A DNA stretch of 64,000 nt from Chryseobacterium camelliae. Lineage in GTDB: Bacteria; Bacteroidota; Bacteroidia; Flavobacteriales; Weeksellaceae. The stretch is from positions 3,534,001-3,598,000 of the forward strand of contig NZ_CP022986.1 of assembly GCF_002770595.1 (NCBI RefSeq), in the 5' to 3' direction. The position numbers and the translations under genes are program-made. Within the stretch, counting starts at the first letter, position 1; every line of letters starts with the position of its first letter. Below are positions 9,156 through 18,173 of the stretch, piece after piece. Below the pieces are notes generated by a model. It was given only the letters and a program-made list of their open reading frames with translations, did not search any database and was not told the origin of the DNA.

Positions 9156-9644
9156 ATGGGACATTTTAAAAAGATATATTCAGACTATAAGCACCAGGTG
9201 TATTTCTTTGTCAGAAAATATATTTCCGGACAGGAAGATATTGAAGATGTGGTGCAGGAAATATTTGTCCACTTATGGAAGCACCATACACAGCTTCAGA
9301 AATCTGAACATCCGGAGGCTGTCATCTTCCGTACGGCCAAGCAGGAGATTGCCAATTTTTACAGGAAAAATAAAATGATTTTCAATTCGGATCCGGACAT
9401 CATTGCCGGCCTGGAAGAAACCGAAGAAGAATCGGACACGCTCTGGAAAGAAGAAAATCTCAGTAAAATAGAACATTTGCTCAGCGAACTGCCCGTTCAG
9501 AATAAAGAATTTTTACTCAGGAACAAACTGGAAAACGTTAGTTATATTAAAATAGCCGAAGAAAATAATATGTCTAAAACGGCCGTTGAAAAACGCATCA
9601 ATAAAGCCCTTTCGTACATCCGTAGCAACCTCAGCCTCTTTTAA
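9156..9644 (+). CDS. ECF-type RNA polymerase sigma-70 factor
   Basis: This 162-residue sigma factor belongs to the ECF group found next to FecR anti-sigma factors in Bacteroidota. Region 2 is seen in YKHQVYFFVRKYISGQEDIE with DVVQEIFVHLWKH (the D-x-x-Q-E-x-F core), and region 4 in KIEHLLSELPVQNKEF and YIKIAEENNMSKTAVEKRIN (helix-turn-helix). The frame is open from a TTG at 9102, but a -7 box spans 9107-9114, so ATG 9156 is chosen, with weak AGG spacing. It is followed by fecR, susC and susD. By family knowledge it is held inactive by FecR and released when the STN-domain receptor binds substrate. Confidence 0.92.
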   Translation: MGHFKKIYSDYKHQVYFFVRKYISGQEDIEDVVQEIFVHLWKHHTQLQKSEHPEAVIFRTAKQEIANFYRKNKMIFNSDPDIIAGLEETEEESDTLWKEENLSKIEHLLSELPVQNKEFLLRNKLENVSYIKIAEENNMSKTAVEKRINKALSYIRSNLSLF

Positions 9645-9738
9645 GCCTCTGTTAACGAATATGAACAAATCATTAAATCCACTTTTCAAAGGTGGATATT
9701 TTTTGATCCCTGCGTAATTACTATCAGAGAGACCACTT

Positions 9739-10557
9739 ATGAATCAATTCGAAAAAGACTGGGACACGGTGAAAAAAGAAAACCGGCGGATCGATGAGGC
9801 AACTGACGACAGGATCTGGCAGAATATAGAGCGCATGACTTATGGACGTAAGGCGAAGCAGCAGAAGGTTTACTGGGCTGCCGCCGTCCTTATTCCTTTA
9901 TTTGGGCTGCTTTGCCTGTACCCATTATTTTCAGGACACCATAACGATGCTGGAAATATACTGGTGCTAAAAACCGGAAATGAGATGAAGACCTACAGGC
10001 TTTCTGACGGAAGTATCATCACCATGCAGCCGTACAGTAAGCTTACAATGGACAGGAATCATTTCGGTAAAAAGGAGAGACCTGTGGAATTCGAAGGGAA
10101 AGCTTTTTTTAACATTGCCAAAGATAAGACCAAGCCATTCCGTATTGATGCCCATGGTTTTAAGGTCCAGGTTTTGGGAACCCGGTTTTTCCTGGATCAG
10201 AAATCGGCGGATAAAAGCGTAGCCCTAAAGGAAGGAAAAGTAAAGATAGAACGCCGTGGAAAAATCACGTATCTGCTTCCTGAGGAAACTTGGGTGAGTG
10301 ATGCCGTTAACAGGGAGCATCATTACTACAGCCCTTCTAAAGTAAGGACATTTGCGTTTAACGGACAGGACTATGGAGAAGTCATCCGTCTGCTGGAAGA
10401 CACCTATGATGTAGAGATACAATATCCCGTACAGTACAGCAAAGAAAAAATACAGGGCTCTTTTACCGGAAACCTGCAAGATGTTATTACCATTGTAAGC
10501 TATCCTTTCAGTCTTACAGCTGTTAAAATCACCGACAAACAAATTATTTTAAAATAA
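9739..10557 (+). CDS. FecR-family anti-sigma factor
   Basis: This 272-residue protein is a FecR-type transmembrane anti-sigma regulator. It has a cytoplasmic N-terminus of about 45 residues, one membrane helix (about residues 44-66, WAAAVLIPLFGLLCLYPLF), the periplasmic FecR domain (MKTYRLSDGSIITMQPYSKL, EFEGKAFFNIAKDKTKPF, VQVLGTRFFL) and a C-terminal DUF4974-like part (AFNGQDYGEVIRLLEDTY and GSFTGNLQDVI). It lies between the sigma gene and the STN-domain susC gene, the standard order for trans-envelope signalling units. It should sense the periplasmic STN domain of the receptor and control the sigma factor. Confidence 0.93.
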   Translation: MNQFEKDWDTVKKENRRIDEATDDRIWQNIERMTYGRKAKQQKVYWAAAVLIPLFGLLCLYPLFSGHHNDAGNILVLKTGNEMKTYRLSDGSIITMQPYSKLTMDRNHFGKKERPVEFEGKAFFNIAKDKTKPFRIDAHGFKVQVLGTRFFLDQKSADKSVALKEGKVKIERRGKITYLLPEETWVSDAVNREHHYYSPSKVRTFAFNGQDYGEVIRLLEDTYDVEIQYPVQYSKEKIQGSFTGNLQDVITIVSYPFSLTAVKITDKQIILK

Positions 10558-10629
10558 AATGCACCGATAATGGGGGTTATCGATGCGGCGAACTAGTAAG
10601 AATATAACAAACTAATTTTTTACAAATCT

Positions 10630-13600
10630 ATGAAAAAAACGGCAATCAGCATTGCGGTACTGGGAGTCTTATGCCTGTCTGAAATGACGCATGCATACGT
10701 TCCGGCCACCTGTCAGCAATCTGTTAACTCCGCACGAATCCCTGTAAAGCAGGTATTTGAAAAACTGGGAAAGAAAACCCGGACGCAATTCTTTTATTCG
10801 GCTTCCGATATGCAAGGGATCCTTGTGGATGATACCAAGATCAATTACAGCTCTTTGAAAGAAGCACTCAGCTACCTTAAAAAAAGCTATTCCATTGATT
10901 TTATTATTCAGAACAATACCGTTACGGTAAGAAGGATTGCAAAATCTTCGGATAATCGTCCGCTTTCCATTCATATGGATGCAATGAAACGGGATACCAT
11001 CTCTCCCCGGGAGAAGAATATTGATGAAGTCGTAATGGTAGGCTATGGAAAGCAGAACAGGAAGGATATTTCAGGTTCTATTTCATCCATCGATGAGAAG
11101 CAGATGAAAGGTGTTGCATCCGGTAATTTTGGTGATATCATAGCAGGAAAAGCTACGGGAATCCAGGTTTCGCAGGCCAATGCAAGTCCGGGATCATCAC
11201 CCACCATCCGGGTGAGGGGAATCGGGACGCTTACTGCAGGTTCCAATCCTTTGATTGTTGTCGATGGTTTCCCGCTTACAGAAGGAACCAACCTGAATTC
11301 CATCGATCCCAATTCCATTGCCAAGATCGATATCCTTAAAGATGCTGCTTCATCTGCTATTTACGGATCCAGGGGCGCCAACGGAGTTATCCTGATCGAA
11401 ACCAAGCAGGGCAAAAAAGGAAAAATGGAAGTAACCCTGGATTCCTATTACGGAATCCAGACCCGCAGTGACAAGGCCAAACTTGTCGACGCATATGATA
11501 TGGCCGTTTTCATGAAAGAATCCAGGGATAATAATTACCTGTCCAAAGGAGCTAACAGAAGTATCAGTGACGATACTGCAACCAGAAAAAATAAAGGAGC
11601 ATCCCTGAGAGAACTGATTCCGGATTACCTGAAACCTTATCTCGAAAGGCAACCAGGACTCATCAATACAGACTGGTACAATACTGTGCTGAGACCGGCT
11701 CCGATCAGTCAGACCACATTTACAGTCACTGGAGGTGGGGACAAAAGCAAATATGCCTTCACGGGAAGTTACCTCAATCAGAAAGGGATTGTTATCGGTT
11801 CAGATTATGAAAAATATTCAACCAACGTCAATTTATCGACGGATCTGAGTGATCAACTGAAAATAGGGGTTTCCATTACACCGTCTTTCTCACAGGGAAG
11901 CATCCTGGATATGGTATCGGGAGGAAGAAGCTATAACCCGATTGCCATGGCTACAACCATGTATCCCTTTTTTGCGCCCTATGATGCTAACGGTAACCTG
12001 AATATCTCTGAACAGATAAAAGCCAATACTCCCACAGATGCAGCTCTGGTTGAAAATCCTGTAGCGATGGTGGACATGACCAGCAGGAAATATACGCTGT
12101 TTAAAACATTCGGAAATGTATTCACCCAGCTGACATTCCTCAAGGACTTCAACTATAGGTTTTCGGTGGGCGGAGACTACAGCAATTACGAATACAATTT
12201 TTTCGATCCGTCTACAGTAGGGTCTTACCGGTCCGCTGCTCCCGACGTCACTATGGCAAGCAGGACGGAATACATCAGGAAAAACTATCTGGTGGAAAAC
12301 CTGCTGACTTTTGATAAGAAAATCGGGAGCCATACTTTCAATGCAATTGCAGGACAATCCTACCAGGAAGAAAACAACAATCAGCTGCTGGTGGAGGCCA
12401 CAGGATTCCCGGATAACAGCATCACCAATATTGCCGGCGGATCTTCGTTTAAAAATACGCTTTCACAATATAAGTGGACTCTGATCTCTTATTTCAGCAG
12501 GCTTTCTTACAGTTTTGACAATAAATACAACTTCATGGCGTCGTACAGGAGAGACGGATCTTCAAGATTCGGGGTCAATTCCAAATGGGGCGATTTTTAC
12601 GCGCTGTCGCTGGGCTGGACACTCAGCAATGAAAACTTCTTTCCCAAAAATGATTTTATTGATCCTGTAAAGCTAAGGTACAGTAAAGGAAGCAACGGGA
12701 ACAACCAGATTCCTAATTTCGGGGCACTTTCACTGATGGCGGAAGAAAATTATCTCTTTTCAGGGGCACTCGCTTCAGGATACAGGGCATCAACGGCACC
12801 TAACCCAAATATCTCATGGGAAAAATCAAAATCAGACAACTTCGGGATCGATTTTTCACTGTTCAGGAACTTCCTGAATGTATCTGCCGACTACTACATC
12901 CTTATGCGTGACGGGCTGTTGCTGGATGTACCGGTTCCGCAACAGTCGGGGTACAGCACTTCTCTACAGAATATCGGGAAAGTCAGGAACAGAGGGCTTG
13001 AGATCCAGCTTTCGACCAGGCCGCTTCATATCGGGCAGCATTTGGAATATTCCAATAACCTGAGCTTTTCTGTCAATACCAATAAAGTTTTGGCTTTAGC
13101 CAATGGACAGAACCAGATTATTGCGGGGGCCAATAATTTTGCTGTTACCAAAGTGGGCGGATCCATTGCAGAAATGTATGGATATAACATCACCGGAGTA
13201 TATACTTCACAGCAGCAGATCGACAGTAGTCCGCATATTACAGGGACGCTGGTAGGGGATTACATTATGGAAGACCTCAACGGAGATGGAAAAATTGATA
13301 ATAATGATAAAAAAAGCTTCGGTTCAGGGATTCCGAAATACATCCTTGGCTTTTCCAATACATTAAAATATAAAAACCTTGAGCTTAATTTCATGCTGTA
13401 CAGTGAACTCGGGAAAAAAGTATATAACGGGGACCTGGTAAGCAGCACAGAGTCCGGTGAAGGTTTTGGGGTGGCAAGTCAGTATTATTTCGACCACCGT
13501 TACAATGCCGAGACCAATCCCGGAGGTTCTTTTGCAATGCCTAACATGAATTTCTCCAACAACAGAAAAGAAGCGCGGACTTCCAATATCTTTTTTATGA

Positions 13601-13842
13601 ACGGGGATTATGTCAGGTTGCGTTCCCTGAAACTGGCGTATAACCTGCCTAAAAGCATCACGGAAAATTTAAAAATTAAGTCTGCCCAGATATATTTCAT
13701 GGGAAATAATTTACTGACCATTACTTCCTACCGAGGGCAAAACATCGATGCTACAACAGACAATGTGCTTACCCAGGGTTATGACAGTGCCTATTATCCG
13801 GTAACGAGGGTGTATTCCTTCGGGATGAATTTTAAATTCTAA
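10630..13842 (+). CDS. SusC/RagA-type TonB-linked outer-membrane transporter with STN domain
   Basis: This 1070-residue outer-membrane transporter takes up large substrates with TonB energy. After the signal peptide it carries a secretin/TonB N-terminal (STN) domain at about residues 35-95 (IPVKQVFEKLGKKTRTQFFY), then NIDEVVMVGYGKQNRKDISG, a plug, and the SusC signature GSRGANGVILIETKQGKKG at about residue 250, followed by a beta-barrel ending in Phe. The STN domain replaces the usual carboxypeptidase-like domain and is the known link to FecR-type anti-sigma factors, two of which features sit directly upstream. susD follows after 16 bases. The substrate cannot be read from sequence; the downstream GDPD suggests a phosphodiester. 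Confidence 0.95.
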   Translation: MKKTAISIAVLGVLCLSEMTHAYVPATCQQSVNSARIPVKQVFEKLGKKTRTQFFYSASDMQGILVDDTKINYSSLKEALSYLKKSYSIDFIIQNNTVTVRRIAKSSDNRPLSIHMDAMKRDTISPREKNIDEVVMVGYGKQNRKDISGSISSIDEKQMKGVASGNFGDIIAGKATGIQVSQANASPGSSPTIRVRGIGTLTAGSNPLIVVDGFPLTEGTNLNSIDPNSIAKIDILKDAASSAIYGSRGANGVILIETKQGKKGKMEVTLDSYYGIQTRSDKAKLVDAYDMAVFMKESRDNNYLSKGANRSISDDTATRKNKGASLRELIPDYLKPYLERQPGLINTDWYNTVLRPAPISQTTFTVTGGGDKSKYAFTGSYLNQKGIVIGSDYEKYSTNVNLSTDLSDQLKIGVSITPSFSQGSILDMVSGGRSYNPIAMATTMYPFFAPYDANGNLNISEQIKANTPTDAALVENPVAMVDMTSRKYTLFKTFGNVFTQLTFLKDFNYRFSVGGDYSNYEYNFFDPSTVGSYRSAAPDVTMASRTEYIRKNYLVENLLTFDKKIGSHTFNAIAGQSYQEENNNQLLVEATGFPDNSITNIAGGSSFKNTLSQYKWTLISYFSRLSYSFDNKYNFMASYRRDGSSRFGVNSKWGDFYALSLGWTLSNENFFPKNDFIDPVKLRYSKGSNGNNQIPNFGALSLMAEENYLFSGALASGYRASTAPNPNISWEKSKSDNFGIDFSLFRNFLNVSADYYILMRDGLLLDVPVPQQSGYSTSLQNIGKVRNRGLEIQLSTRPLHIGQHLEYSNNLSFSVNTNKVLALANGQNQIIAGANNFAVTKVGGSIAEMYGYNITGVYTSQQQIDSSPHITGTLVGDYIMEDLNGDGKIDNNDKKSFGSGIPKYILGFSNTLKYKNLELNFMLYSELGKKVYNGDLVSSTESGEGFGVASQYYFDHRYNAETNPGGSFAMPNMNFSNNRKEARTSNIFFMNGDYVRLRSLKLAYNLPKSITENLKIKSAQIYFMGNNLLTITSYRGQNIDATTDNVLTQGYDSAYYPVTRVYSFGMNFKF

Positions 13843-13858
13843 TCAAATCAAACGTACA

Positions 13859-15262
13859 ATGAAAAAAATACTTATTCCAATCGTTATTTTACTGCTTTTA
13901 CAGTCGTGCTCATCCGACCTTCTGAATACTTCTCCGGAAGCTACTAAGGTAACCTCACAGTTTTATGCGGACGCCTCACAAATTGAACAGGGCATTAATG
14001 CAGTATATGGCACACTGCAGTATACCGGGCAATATCAGCAGGCAATGCTGGTTATCGGGGAAATTCCTTCTGACAACACTTATGATGAGGTTCCGGCCAA
14101 TGATTCATTTACCTATGGTGAATTTGATTTCTTTACCATTCAGCCTAACAATTCGCTTATTGCAAGTACCTGGAAAGATAATTATATCGGGATCCAGCAG
14201 GCTAATATTATCCTCAACAGAATTGATGCCATCCAGGACATGGCGCAGGCTACGAAGAGCAACAGGATCGGTGAAATGAAGTTTCTGCGGGCGCTGATGT
14301 ACTTTAATCTTGTAAGGGTATTCGGTGATGTCCCACTGGTAACCAAAGAAACCACTAATGTGAATGACTACTTCGGGCAGGGCAGGACGCCTGTTTCGGA
14401 CGTGTATGCTTTCATAGAAAAGGAACTGAAAGATGCCATTCCGCTTTTACCGGCTGCAACCACACAGAAAGGAAGGGTGACCAAAGCAGCTGCGCTGGGC
14501 ATACTGGGAAAGGTGCTCATTACAGAAAATAAATACAGCGATGCCCTACCTTATCTTTCGCAGATAGACGGATTGGGATACAGCCTGCTCTCTGACGTGT
14601 CTAAAATTTTTGATGTCACCAATAAAAATAATACTGAAATTATTTTTGATGTCCAGTTTGCTTCAGGAATTAACGGGAATTCGGAAGGAAGCCCGGCATT
14701 TCAGCTCTTCAGCCCATCGGGAACCGTGGCCGGCGCTAAAGGCCACAACCTGCCTACAAAAGAAATATACAACCTGTATGCTGGTAATGATCAAAGGAAA
14801 TCGGCTTACATCGGGCTGACTTCCAACGGGATTCCATATACCAAAAAAATCGTAAAGACATCGAACGTAATTGCGGATGGCGGAAGCAATATCGTGGTGC
14901 TTCGCCTGGCTGATGTCTACCTGATGATGGCAGAATGTTATGCTAAGGCTAATGATTTGAGCAATGCTAATGGTTATCTGAATATAATTAAAGCTAGGGC
15001 TGGCATTGCCAATGTAAACCTTGCTTCCCAGCAGGCTCTTCTTGCTGAGATCGATAAGGAAAGAAGACTGGAACTGGTTGGAGAAGGCCATCGCTGGTTT
15101 GATCTGGTAAGGACCGGGAAAGCCGTTCAGGTAATGACACAGCACTTTGCATCAACTCCCGGCTACAGTACAGCTACGATTGATCAGCATAACCTCCTGA
15201 TGCCGGTTCCGCAGGGACAGATCAATACCGACCCTGCCATCAAACAAAATCCGGGATATTAA
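13859..15262 (+). CDS. SusD/RagB-family surface lipoprotein
   Basis: This 467-residue protein is the substrate-binding lid partner of the preceding SusC. The N-terminus MKKILIPIVILLLLQSCSSD has a lipobox with Cys at about residue 17 and the S-S-D start typical of surface lipoproteins. Family features include NTSPEATKVTSQFY, the helical TPR-like middle (EMKFLRALMYFNLVRVFGD) and the C-terminal ERRLELVGEGHRWFDLVRTG, which is diagnostic of SusD/RagB. It follows susC by 16 bases and precedes two GDPD-related frames. Confidence 0.95.
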   Translation: MKKILIPIVILLLLQSCSSDLLNTSPEATKVTSQFYADASQIEQGINAVYGTLQYTGQYQQAMLVIGEIPSDNTYDEVPANDSFTYGEFDFFTIQPNNSLIASTWKDNYIGIQQANIILNRIDAIQDMAQATKSNRIGEMKFLRALMYFNLVRVFGDVPLVTKETTNVNDYFGQGRTPVSDVYAFIEKELKDAIPLLPAATTQKGRVTKAAALGILGKVLITENKYSDALPYLSQIDGLGYSLLSDVSKIFDVTNKNNTEIIFDVQFASGINGNSEGSPAFQLFSPSGTVAGAKGHNLPTKEIYNLYAGNDQRKSAYIGLTSNGIPYTKKIVKTSNVIADGGSNIVVLRLADVYLMMAECYAKANDLSNANGYLNIIKARAGIANVNLASQQALLAEIDKERRLELVGEGHRWFDLVRTGKAVQVMTQHFASTPGYSTATIDQHNLLMPVPQGQINTDPAIKQNPGY

Positions 15263-15282
15263 AAAAGTGTTATGGAGAAGAT

Positions 15283-15534
15283 ATGAGTATACCAAAAGAT
15301 CGCAGCTCTCCTGCTGCTATTGGTTTTTTTGAGAAGTGCTTATCTTCATACAAGGCAAAAACGATGATGCTGAATCTTGACAAAGCATGGGACTACACCC
15401 CTGAAATAAAAGAACTGGCGGATCTAACCGGAACTTCCCAGCAAATCATTATGAAACGAAGTAAAAATGCCCCGGGCCTGAAAAAGGAAGTGATCAGATA
15501 TATTAAACTAAAAAAGAAAAAATATGAAGACTAA
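15283..15534 (+). CDS. GDPD-like fragment (83 aa), probable gene remnant
   Basis: The small product is not a recognised family as a whole, but residues 16-62 line up with residues 121-167 of the GDPD encoded immediately downstream: MMLNLDKAWDY against ILINLDKGFDY, preceded by FFEKCL against LEEIL, and followed by QQIIMKRS against DQVLFKGS. The catalytic N-terminal half of GDPD and the C-terminal third are absent. It begins 20 bases after susD and its end overlaps the gdpd start by 11 bases, so it is likely translated in the operon. The simplest reading is a remnant of a second, tandem GDPD gene; a small regulatory or structural protein remains possible. Confidence 0.6.
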   Translation: MSIPKDRSSPAAIGFFEKCLSSYKAKTMMLNLDKAWDYTPEIKELADLTGTSQQIIMKRSKNAPGLKKEVIRYIKLKKKKYED

Positions 15535-16393
15535 ATTGTTATGCCTGCTGATCTTTGTTTCCGGAATTGTTTTCGGACAGAAGAAAATATCCTTGTCTCA
15601 TTTTCCGGAAGATAAGGTGATGGTTATTGCCCACCGGGCCGACTGGCGGGAAGCCCCGGAAAACTCTGCCTGGGCAGTGAGAAAAGCCATTGAAAAAGGG
15701 ATTGATATGGTAGAAGTAGACCTGGCCCTGACAAAAGACAGCGTTCTGGTCCTGATGCACGATAAAACCATCGACCGTACCACTACAGGAACCGGAAAAC
15801 CCGCTGACTATACCCTGGCAGAACTCCGGAAATTCTCATTAAAAGACGGACTGGGAAGTACAACACAAATGAAAGTGCCTACCCTGGAAGAGATCCTGGA
15901 CATTACCCAGGATAAAATCCTGATCAATCTTGACAAAGGATTCGATTATATCAATATGGTCTATCCTTTATTAAAAAAAAGGAAGATGCTCGACCAGGTT
16001 TTATTTAAAGGAAGTGAAACCTATAAAGAATTCAACCGTAAATACGGAGCGATTAAAAATGATATCCATTTCATGCCTATTGTCAGGCTGAATCTAAAAG
16101 AAGGATGGCAGAAAATCACCGAATATACCGATCATTATCAGGTCTACGGCTTTGAGTTTACGGTAGGAGAGACGGAACAGAATATGATTGACTTTAATAA
16201 AGTCAGGGAAAAAGGTTGCAGGGTGTGGGTCAATGCGCTCTGGCCACACCACAATGCAGGACATAATGATGATCTGGCTCTTGAAAATCCTGAAGTATAC
16301 GAATGGTTTTTAAAAAATAAGGTCAATATGATCCAGACCGATCGTCCCAAGGAACTGATCGGATTCCTGAAAAAGAAGGATCTTTACTATTAA
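15524..16393 (+). CDS. Glycerophosphodiester phosphodiesterase (GDPD), secreted
   Basis: This enzyme would split glycerophosphodiesters (from phospholipid head groups) to glycerol-3-phosphate and an alcohol. The 289-residue product has a signal peptide (MKTKLLCLLIFVSGIVFGQ) and the GDPD TIM-barrel motifs: His37-Arg38 in IAHRADWREAPENS, Glu64/Asp66 in DMVEVDLALT, and His79-Asp80 in LMHDKTIDRTTTG. ENPEVYEWFLKN and MIQTDRPKEL near the end are typical of the family. It closes the sigma-fecR-susC-susD operon and overlaps the fragment gene upstream by 11 bases. Periplasmic action on the SusCD-imported substrate is inferred. Confidence 0.92.
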   Translation: MKTKLLCLLIFVSGIVFGQKKISLSHFPEDKVMVIAHRADWREAPENSAWAVRKAIEKGIDMVEVDLALTKDSVLVLMHDKTIDRTTTGTGKPADYTLAELRKFSLKDGLGSTTQMKVPTLEEILDITQDKILINLDKGFDYINMVYPLLKKRKMLDQVLFKGSETYKEFNRKYGAIKNDIHFMPIVRLNLKEGWQKITEYTDHYQVYGFEFTVGETEQNMIDFNKVREKGCRVWVNALWPHHNAGHNDDLALENPEVYEWFLKNKVNMIQTDRPKELIGFLKKKDLYY

Positions 16394-16415
16394 TATACGG
16401 TACTTTCAAAAATTG

Positions 16416-16450
16416 GAATCGGCGGAGCCAAAGGCTCCGCCGATTCTTTT
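16416..16450. terminator. Bidirectional terminator between convergent genes
   Basis: A 14-bp GC-rich stem (GAATCGGCGGAGCC and its exact complement) with an AAA loop and a T run lies between the GDPD stop at 16393 and the phosphorylase stop at 16477. It can serve both. Confidence 0.9.
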
Positions 16451-16476
16451 ATCATTATTGACTGTAACAGCAATGC

Positions 16477-18141
16477 CTATTTCTGATGGTTATACATCAG
16501 CTGATAGTATTCATCTGCCATCCGGTCACTGTTGAACTGGTACTCTACATCTTCCATGGAATTGTACTGGATCTTCCTCCATTGTGACGGTTGATCATAA
16601 TAGGTAGGAAGAATTTCATTTTCAAGGATTTCATACAGCGTATTGAGGTCGTGGTTGTCCTGCTCATAAATGCTGGTGTTCATATAATCCGCTTTAGGGA
16701 CTACGAATGAATTTTCTCCGTGTTTTGCAAATTCAGGGATCCAGCCGTCATCTGTTGAAAGGTTTACCGAACCGTTCATAGCCGCCGTCATTCCTGAAGT
16801 ACCGGAAGCTTCCCTCGGTACCCGTGGATTGTTGAGCCATAAGTCAGAGCCCTGTTTCAGCGATTTGCTTAGGGAAAGTTCATATCCCGTAAGTACAGCC
16901 ATATTTTTATTATTTTTACTTTCTTCCACCAGCGAATTAAAGGTGGAAATCGCAGCATAATCCATCGGATAAGGTTTTCCAGCCCAGATGATCTGAACCG
17001 GGTATTTCGGGTTGTTCAGGAGCCTGTAAAACCTGTCCTTATCATGGAGGAGGAGATCAGCACGCTTGTAGCCCGCGAAACGCCTTGCCCAGACAATGGT
17101 GAACACATCAGGATCAAACAGGTTCCCGGTTTGGTCTGCCACGATTTTGAACAGCCTTTTCTTCAGGTGTTTTTTCCGGAAATCAAATGCCGTTTCATCG
17201 TTTTCATCCTTTGCATTGTACAGAGGTTTGTCTGCCCAGTATTTAAAATCCTGGGCATTGGTAATGGAAGTGATTTCGCAGATCCCCGGATATTTGTGCC
17301 ACAACGTATTAGAAACCTCTCCGTGAAGTTTTGAAACCCCATTGGCAATTCCGGACATTTTAAGCGCACATAAAGAATGGTTGAAGCGGTCATCGTCAGT
17401 TCCTTCAATCTGCTTTACCTCTTCCATACTAAGCCCGGAAAAATATGACATATCATAGCAAAGCTTAAGATTATGCTTCTCATTACCGGCCTCTTCAGGA
17501 GTATGGGTGGTGAAAACCAGCTTTTCTTTCACACGTTTCATATCGCCATCGTACTTTTTAAGCAGATGGAAGGCTGCGGGGAGACCATGCGCTTCATTCA
17601 GATGGTATACTTCCCGTTCTATATTCATTTCATCCAGCAGTCTTGCGCCTCCTTTTCCTAGAAGAATATACTGCGCCAGCTTGGTGGATTCATTGGCATC
17701 ATACAGTTTATGGCAGATCGTTTTAGACACGTGATCGTTTTCAGGAACGTCGGTGGAAAGGAAAAACATCGGAGCCGTATTGAAGATTTCAGGATCCAGG
17801 TACCATACCTTCACCCAAACCGGGGCACTATGAATTTCAATCTGGAATTTAATTCCCGTATCCTCAAGAAAGCTGTACATTTTTTTGGTCCAGACCGGTT
17901 GCAGGGTCTGGTCATGGTTTCTTGCCTGGTCATAATATCCGAATTTCCACAGGATACCGATTCCCACCAGATCCTGCTTCAGGTTATACGCACTTCTCAT
18001 ATGCGATCCCGCAAGGAATCCCAATCCGCCTGAATATATTTTTAATACCTGTTCAATAGCAAATTCCATAGAGAAATAAGCTACCTTTTTTGAGTATTTA
18101 GGGTTGACGTTGTAGGGTATTTCAAAGTTTTTAAAATCCAT
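16477..18141 (-). CDS. glgP: Alpha-glucan phosphorylase (GT35), PLP-lysine position altered
   Basis: This 554-residue protein belongs to the short alpha-glucan phosphorylases that release glucose-1-phosphate from glycogen-like glucans. It shows KKVAYFSMEFAIEQVLKIYS near the N-terminus, LNEAHGLPAAFHLLKK, FTTHTPEEAGNEKH, VWARRFAGYKRADLLL and IIWAGKPYPMD, all in family order. In the motif that normally carries the PLP Schiff-base lysine (SGMK or NMK) the sequence reads EASGTSGMTAAMNGS, with Thr452 (codon ACG at 16786-16788). Either PLP is held without a covalent link or the enzyme is altered. The frame extends to a TTG at 18168, but a TACCTTTG box at 18166-18173 makes ATG 18141 the start. Confidence 0.9.
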   Translation of the reverse strand: MDFKNFEIPYNVNPKYSKKVAYFSMEFAIEQVLKIYSGGLGFLAGSHMRSAYNLKQDLVGIGILWKFGYYDQARNHDQTLQPVWTKKMYSFLEDTGIKFQIEIHSAPVWVKVWYLDPEIFNTAPMFFLSTDVPENDHVSKTICHKLYDANESTKLAQYILLGKGGARLLDEMNIEREVYHLNEAHGLPAAFHLLKKYDGDMKRVKEKLVFTTHTPEEAGNEKHNLKLCYDMSYFSGLSMEEVKQIEGTDDDRFNHSLCALKMSGIANGVSKLHGEVSNTLWHKYPGICEITSITNAQDFKYWADKPLYNAKDENDETAFDFRKKHLKKRLFKIVADQTGNLFDPDVFTIVWARRFAGYKRADLLLHDKDRFYRLLNNPKYPVQIIWAGKPYPMDYAAISTFNSLVEESKNNKNMAVLTGYELSLSKSLKQGSDLWLNNPRVPREASGTSGMTAAMNGSVNLSTDDGWIPEFAKHGENSFVVPKADYMNTSIYEQDNHDLNTLYEILENEILPTYYDQPSQWRKIQYNSMEDVEYQFNSDRMADEYYQLMYNHQK

Positions 18142-18165
18142 AAACACAGTTTTGTTTTGAATTGG

Positions 18166-18173
18166 CAAAGGTA
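18166..18173 (-). promoter_or_regulatory. Promoter -7 box, alpha-glucan phosphorylase
   Basis: TACCTTTG on the minus strand matches TAnnTTTG. It overlaps the TTG codon at 18168 and therefore excludes it as a start. Confidence 0.62.
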
